The notes under the pieces: model-generated | The model's database searches: none | What the model was told of the DNA's origin: nothing | Seen by the model: the letters and a program-made list of their open reading frames with translations, nothing else | Origin: Emticicia sp. C21 | GTDB lineage: Bacteria; Bacteroidota; Bacteroidia; Cytophagales; Spirosomataceae | Direction of reading: 5' to 3' | DNA: 64,000 bases | Assembly: GCF_003418935.1 (NCBI RefSeq) | Contig: NZ_QVMT01000004.1 | Span: 248,282 to 312,281 of the forward strand | Shown: positions 61,293 to 64,000 of the stretch, one piece after another | Position numbering within the stretch: position 1 is the stretch's first letter | Layout: the number at the start of each line of letters is the position of its first letter | Made by a program: the position numbers and the translations under genes

Positions 61293-63065
61293 CTATACAA
61301 TCCCCATTTGCTTCATCAGAAACAGGGCATTCATATTTTGGGTAACTCCTGCCCGTAGTTTATAATCGAATGTCATTTTGTCTCCATCGATGATAATTTC
61401 AAAACAGATATTCTTGATTTTTTCGGGATATTTAGCAGCCATATTGGTCAAATCTAAATCATGAGTAGCAATCATTCCAAAGGCTGTTTTATATTGAATG
61501 AGTTTCTCTAAAAACAACTCTGAGCCTTGAAGCTTATCTTTTGAGTTTGTGCCCTTTAGTAATTCATCTAATATCACAAATATCTCTTTTCCAGTTTCAA
61601 GCATTTTTACTACGTGCTGTAAACGTAATAATTCGGCATGGAAATATGATTCTCCCTCATCTATCGAATCTGTGATCCGCATACAGGTATATACCTGGAT
61701 TGGCTTGAATACAAACTTTTCTGCATGTACTCTTGCCCCAAGCATAGCTAAAATAAAATTTGATCCCACTGCACGTAGGAAAGTACTTTTCCCGGCCATA
61801 TTAGCCCCCGTGACAATAAATATCTGTTCATTTTTATTAACGCTGAAATCGTTATTTACACTTTTGCCTTTTTTAAGCAAAGGGTGACCTAACTGAGTAA
61901 CATCAAGAATTACGCTATCTGAAACCTCAGGAACAGTATAAGTATTATTGGCATAATCATAGCAAGCGATACTCACTAAAACTTCCATCTCGTGCAATAT
62001 CGTAAAGGCTTGCAATAGAGCTTCACTGGATTGTCTTTTCCATATTTCGAATCTGTGTGCACATTGGTAATCCCATAAGAAAAAGGCATTCAGTATGGGT
62101 GCAAAGAAGCTATTTCTGATGGCAAAATAAGCCGAGATAGTAGCCAGTTTCTGAATAGCAACAGAAATATAAGCCGGTTTGGTCAAAGTGTCTTTCCAGG
62201 CACTTAAGATTGGCGCTTTAAATTCCTCTTTTTCTATTAGTTGAAATAGCTGAATATATCTTTGTAAATTCGATGTATTCTTGCTTATATTCAGATACAT
62301 CGCATTCAGTTTCTTACGATTAACAAATGAAAAGACTGATTGCAGAATTAAAGTCAGCAACCAAACTTTAAAGGAAATTACACCGAAAATCCATAGGCCT
62401 AATATGATGGCGTTAATTGCAGGTACTAGCCACAATAGGATTCTATATTTCCCCATCAAATCAATATCTTCGCTTTTCAGCCAGGTTATCAATTGCTGAT
62501 ATTTGGCTTCGTCTTTTTCTAAGAGATTCCCTGTCGCTAAAAAATCAACTCGCCAATCAATTTTCTGGCCTAGTTCTTCAACGGCAGCCTGTCTTGACTC
62601 AATAGCCTCTCTTGTAAGAAAAGGGAATTTTAGTTGATTAGCCAAAGAATCACTGCCTGATTTGGTGATGCTTCTATTGAGCAATTGAAAAATGGAATGA
62701 TTGCCGAAAATATCTAAATCGTAAGAAAAATAATGTATTTTATCTTCGTATTCTTTTCCATCTGCAAACTGGTCGTAAACACCCTCTGTGGCTAAAATTT
62801 CTTTCTCACAAACCTTGAGTTTTGATTCATAGTATTGAATCTTTTCGAGGATTTTCTGGTGCAAATTAACAAAGAAGAAAAATGCAGCTAAAACCACTAA
62901 GGCACTAATGACTAACCAGGTAGTAGCGCCATCTCTAATAATCATAAACAGGAGATATGCCTCAATAATAGCTAAAACCAGCCTTAAATAAGAAATGACA
63001 TTAGCGGTGGATTTATTCTTTTCTATAAATGCGGTAGCATCGTTGGCGATACGGTTATAGCTCAT
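61293..63065 (-). CDS. Membrane-associated MutS-family ATPase
   Basis: A 590-residue protein. The C-terminal third is the MutS ATPase: Walker A VTGANMAGKSTFLRAVG (about 415-430), DSIDEGESYFHAEL, Walker B FVILDELLKGTNS and the ATHDLDL motif. The N-terminal part lacks the mismatch-binding domain I (no F-x-E) and instead has several hydrophobic segments (LRLVLAIIEAYLLFMII, WLVISALVVLAAFFFFVNL, ILLWLVPAINAIILGLWIFGVI). This is the membrane MutS-like group of Bacteroidota, whose role is unknown; classical mismatch repair is unlikely. ATG 63065 was chosen because the earlier ATG at 63122 lies in a terminator hairpin. Confidence 0.85.
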   Translation of the reverse strand: MSYNRIANDATAFIEKNKSTANVISYLRLVLAIIEAYLLFMIIRDGATTWLVISALVVLAAFFFFVNLHQKILEKIQYYESKLKVCEKEILATEGVYDQFADGKEYEDKIHYFSYDLDIFGNHSIFQLLNRSITKSGSDSLANQLKFPFLTREAIESRQAAVEELGQKIDWRVDFLATGNLLEKDEAKYQQLITWLKSEDIDLMGKYRILLWLVPAINAIILGLWIFGVISFKVWLLTLILQSVFSFVNRKKLNAMYLNISKNTSNLQRYIQLFQLIEKEEFKAPILSAWKDTLTKPAYISVAIQKLATISAYFAIRNSFFAPILNAFFLWDYQCAHRFEIWKRQSSEALLQAFTILHEMEVLVSIACYDYANNTYTVPEVSDSVILDVTQLGHPLLKKGKSVNNDFSVNKNEQIFIVTGANMAGKSTFLRAVGSNFILAMLGARVHAEKFVFKPIQVYTCMRITDSIDEGESYFHAELLRLQHVVKMLETGKEIFVILDELLKGTNSKDKLQGSELFLEKLIQYKTAFGMIATHDLDLTNMAAKYPEKIKNICFEIIIDGDKMTFDYKLRAGVTQNMNALFLMKQMGIV

Positions 63066-63096
63066 AATTTTGTTTTGTGGGTCGATTCTATAAAAA

Positions 63097-63125
63097 AGCA
63101 TGTTTAAACCGGATTTAAACATGCT
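63097..63125 (-). terminator. Terminator of the serine hydrolase gene
   Basis: AGCATGTTTAAA (63097-63108) and TTTAAACATGCT (63114-63125), perfect 12-bp arms around CCGGA. On the minus strand a run of T residues follows (plus-strand A run at 63092-63097). Confidence 0.88.
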
Positions 63126-63158
63126 CTCAATTAATACTCTCTATAAGTTGAAAAAGTT

Positions 63159-64000
63159 CTATTCGTCCAGAATATTTTCTTCTACACTCGATTGTTTGCC
63201 TCCGTGCATAATATCTACAATTTCTTTAATATTATATACAGAGCGGTTATAACGATTACTTAGGAGAATAATCACAAAGTCTTCGCGAGGGTCAAAGAAC
63301 ATGATGGTATTATAACCTTTCCACCAGCCTGTGTGGTAGATATAGTCGGTTTTCTGTTTGGCGTCAACCCACAATCTGAATCCATAACCATAATTACGCA
63401 AGCCAGGGTGTTCGAAACTACGGGGCAATATCATTTCTTTGAAAGACTCTTTTGAGATAAGCGTGTTATCTCTTAAAGCTTTATACCATTTCAACAAGTC
63501 TTCTACCGTCGAATATACCCCCTTATCACCTGTCACATCATCGTAATAATCTTTTGGCAAGCGTTGACCGAACTGGTAGCCATAAGTACGATTGATATTG
63601 ATAGAATCATTTTTTGTGGTACCAATGAAAGAATTTTTCATACCGATTGGTAGAAAAATATTTTCACGCATATATTCATCAAATGATTTCCCTGAGGCCT
63701 TTTCGACTAAGGCCGCCAGAATAGCATAATTGGTATTGTTATAGCTAAAGAAATGGTCAGGTAAATTAAATCTTGGCGGAACAGGTATTGCCTTAGCAAA
63801 CCATCGCATAATATCCTGATTAGTCGGATAAAGCTTCCCCTCCCTTACCAATTTATCGAAAGTGTATTGATAAAATGGCAAACCCGAACGGTGACAAAGC
63901 AAACTGCGAACCGTTACACCATCGTAAGGAAAATCAGGAAAATAGTCTTTTACGGTATTATCCAGTCCTAACTTACCTTGCTCGGTCAGTTTCATCACTG
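63159..64000 (-). CDS. Beta-lactamase-family serine hydrolase, N-terminus outside the window
   Basis: About 280 C-terminal residues of a class C-type serine hydrolase (penicillin-binding-protein/esterase-like). The frame enters from the right edge. The second motif Y-x-N is in FSYNNTNYAILAALVEKASGKSFDEYM, and the third, H-T-G, is in YHTGWWKGYN. The S-x-x-K serine motif should lie a few residues before MMKLTEQGKLGLDN and is just beyond the window. No signal peptide can be judged. It ends in a strong terminator. Confidence 0.88.
   Translation of the reverse strand, partial: VMKLTEQGKLGLDNTVKDYFPDFPYDGVTVRSLLCHRSGLPFYQYTFDKLVREGKLYPTNQDIMRWFAKAIPVPPRFNLPDHFFSYNNTNYAILAALVEKASGKSFDEYMRENIFLPIGMKNSFIGTTKNDSININRTYGYQFGQRLPKDYYDDVTGDKGVYSTVEDLLKWYKALRDNTLISKESFKEMILPRSFEHPGLRNYGYGFRLWVDAKQKTDYIYHTGWWKGYNTIMFFDPREDFVIILLSNRYNRSVYNIKEIVDIMHGGKQSSVEENILDE

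Noticed and set aside
63066-63122. An earlier ATG for the membrane MutS-like protein
   Set aside because: It falls within the terminator stem of the upstream serine hydrolase gene, so the sequence is explained by the terminator.
1-64000. CRISPR arrays, tRNA or rRNA genes, insertion sequences, phage genes
   Set aside because: No direct-repeat/spacer array, cloverleaf, rRNA stretch, transposase or integrase was found; the repeats seen are short palindromes without coding capacity.

Overview
The window is AT-rich bacterial chromosome from a member of the Bacteroidota, most likely order Cytophagales (Spirosomaceae/Emticicia/Arcicella-like; the family is inference). Evidence: a SusC/SusD pair, Bacteroidota-type promoters (TTTG, about 19-20 nt, TAnnTTTG), almost no Shine-Dalgarno sequences, lineage families (DUF4296 lipoprotein, DUF1684, 3-coathanger-like domain, pseudouridine synthase with a basic repeat tail, a 29-residue COX24/mS38-like peptide beside RNase G), and many RRxF (Tat-like) leaders on exported enzymes. 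No rRNA, tRNA, CRISPR array, phage or transposase gene was seen.

Layout. 1-13 kb: housekeeping genes (pseudouridine synthase fragment, ppa, PQQ-type sugar dehydrogenase, uvrB, ssb, a MocR-type regulator divergent from panE and an amino-acid permease, mutY, HU, a TPR protein, the COX24-like peptide, rng). 14-25.5 kb: exported catabolic proteins, namely DUF2264, a phosphotriesterase-like amidohydrolase, a three-gene cytochrome-c/DUF1501/PSD1 cluster of the type known from Planctomycetes, an exported threonine-aldolase-like enzyme and a creatininase-like protein. 25.5-30.2 kb: six tightly packed genes for unknown membrane proteins and lipoproteins. 30-40 kb: ftsK-lolA, a thiolase divergent from an MFS transporter, a PhyH oxygenase divergent from an AraC regulator, a TPR protein and rimO. 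40.7-46.3 kb: a DeoR regulator divergent from a SusC/SusD pair with no linked glycoside hydrolase. 46-49 kb: asd, a 5-formyl-THF cyclo-ligase and a JmjC-like cupin. 49-53.7 kb: a beta-oxidation operon (DUF4442 hotdog, FadN-type fusion, thiolase). 53.8-64 kb: a frameshifted ThuA gene, SDR, MFS, DUF1684, a NeuD-like acyltransferase, a DUF58 pair, DUF4296, a polyprenol-phosphate mannosyltransferase-like enzyme, a membrane MutS-like ATPase and a truncated serine hydrolase.

How parts connect. The most informative regulatory signal is a palindrome, TATGC-TT-GCATA, present twice in front of the beta-oxidation operon and once, in the same place relative to the -7 box, in front of the separate thiolase about 14 kb away; this suggests one fatty-acid regulon. 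A 13-bp direct repeat between the DeoR gene and susC is a candidate operator for that uptake system. The other striking layer is a set of short, almost loop-less palindromes scattered between genes (12.4, 16.7 and 54.6-54.8 kb), one of them inside a coding region (2.3 kb), plus ACCACGGAG-type inverted repeats at 9.7 and 49.9 kb. These look like dispersed repeat families rather than ordinary terminators.
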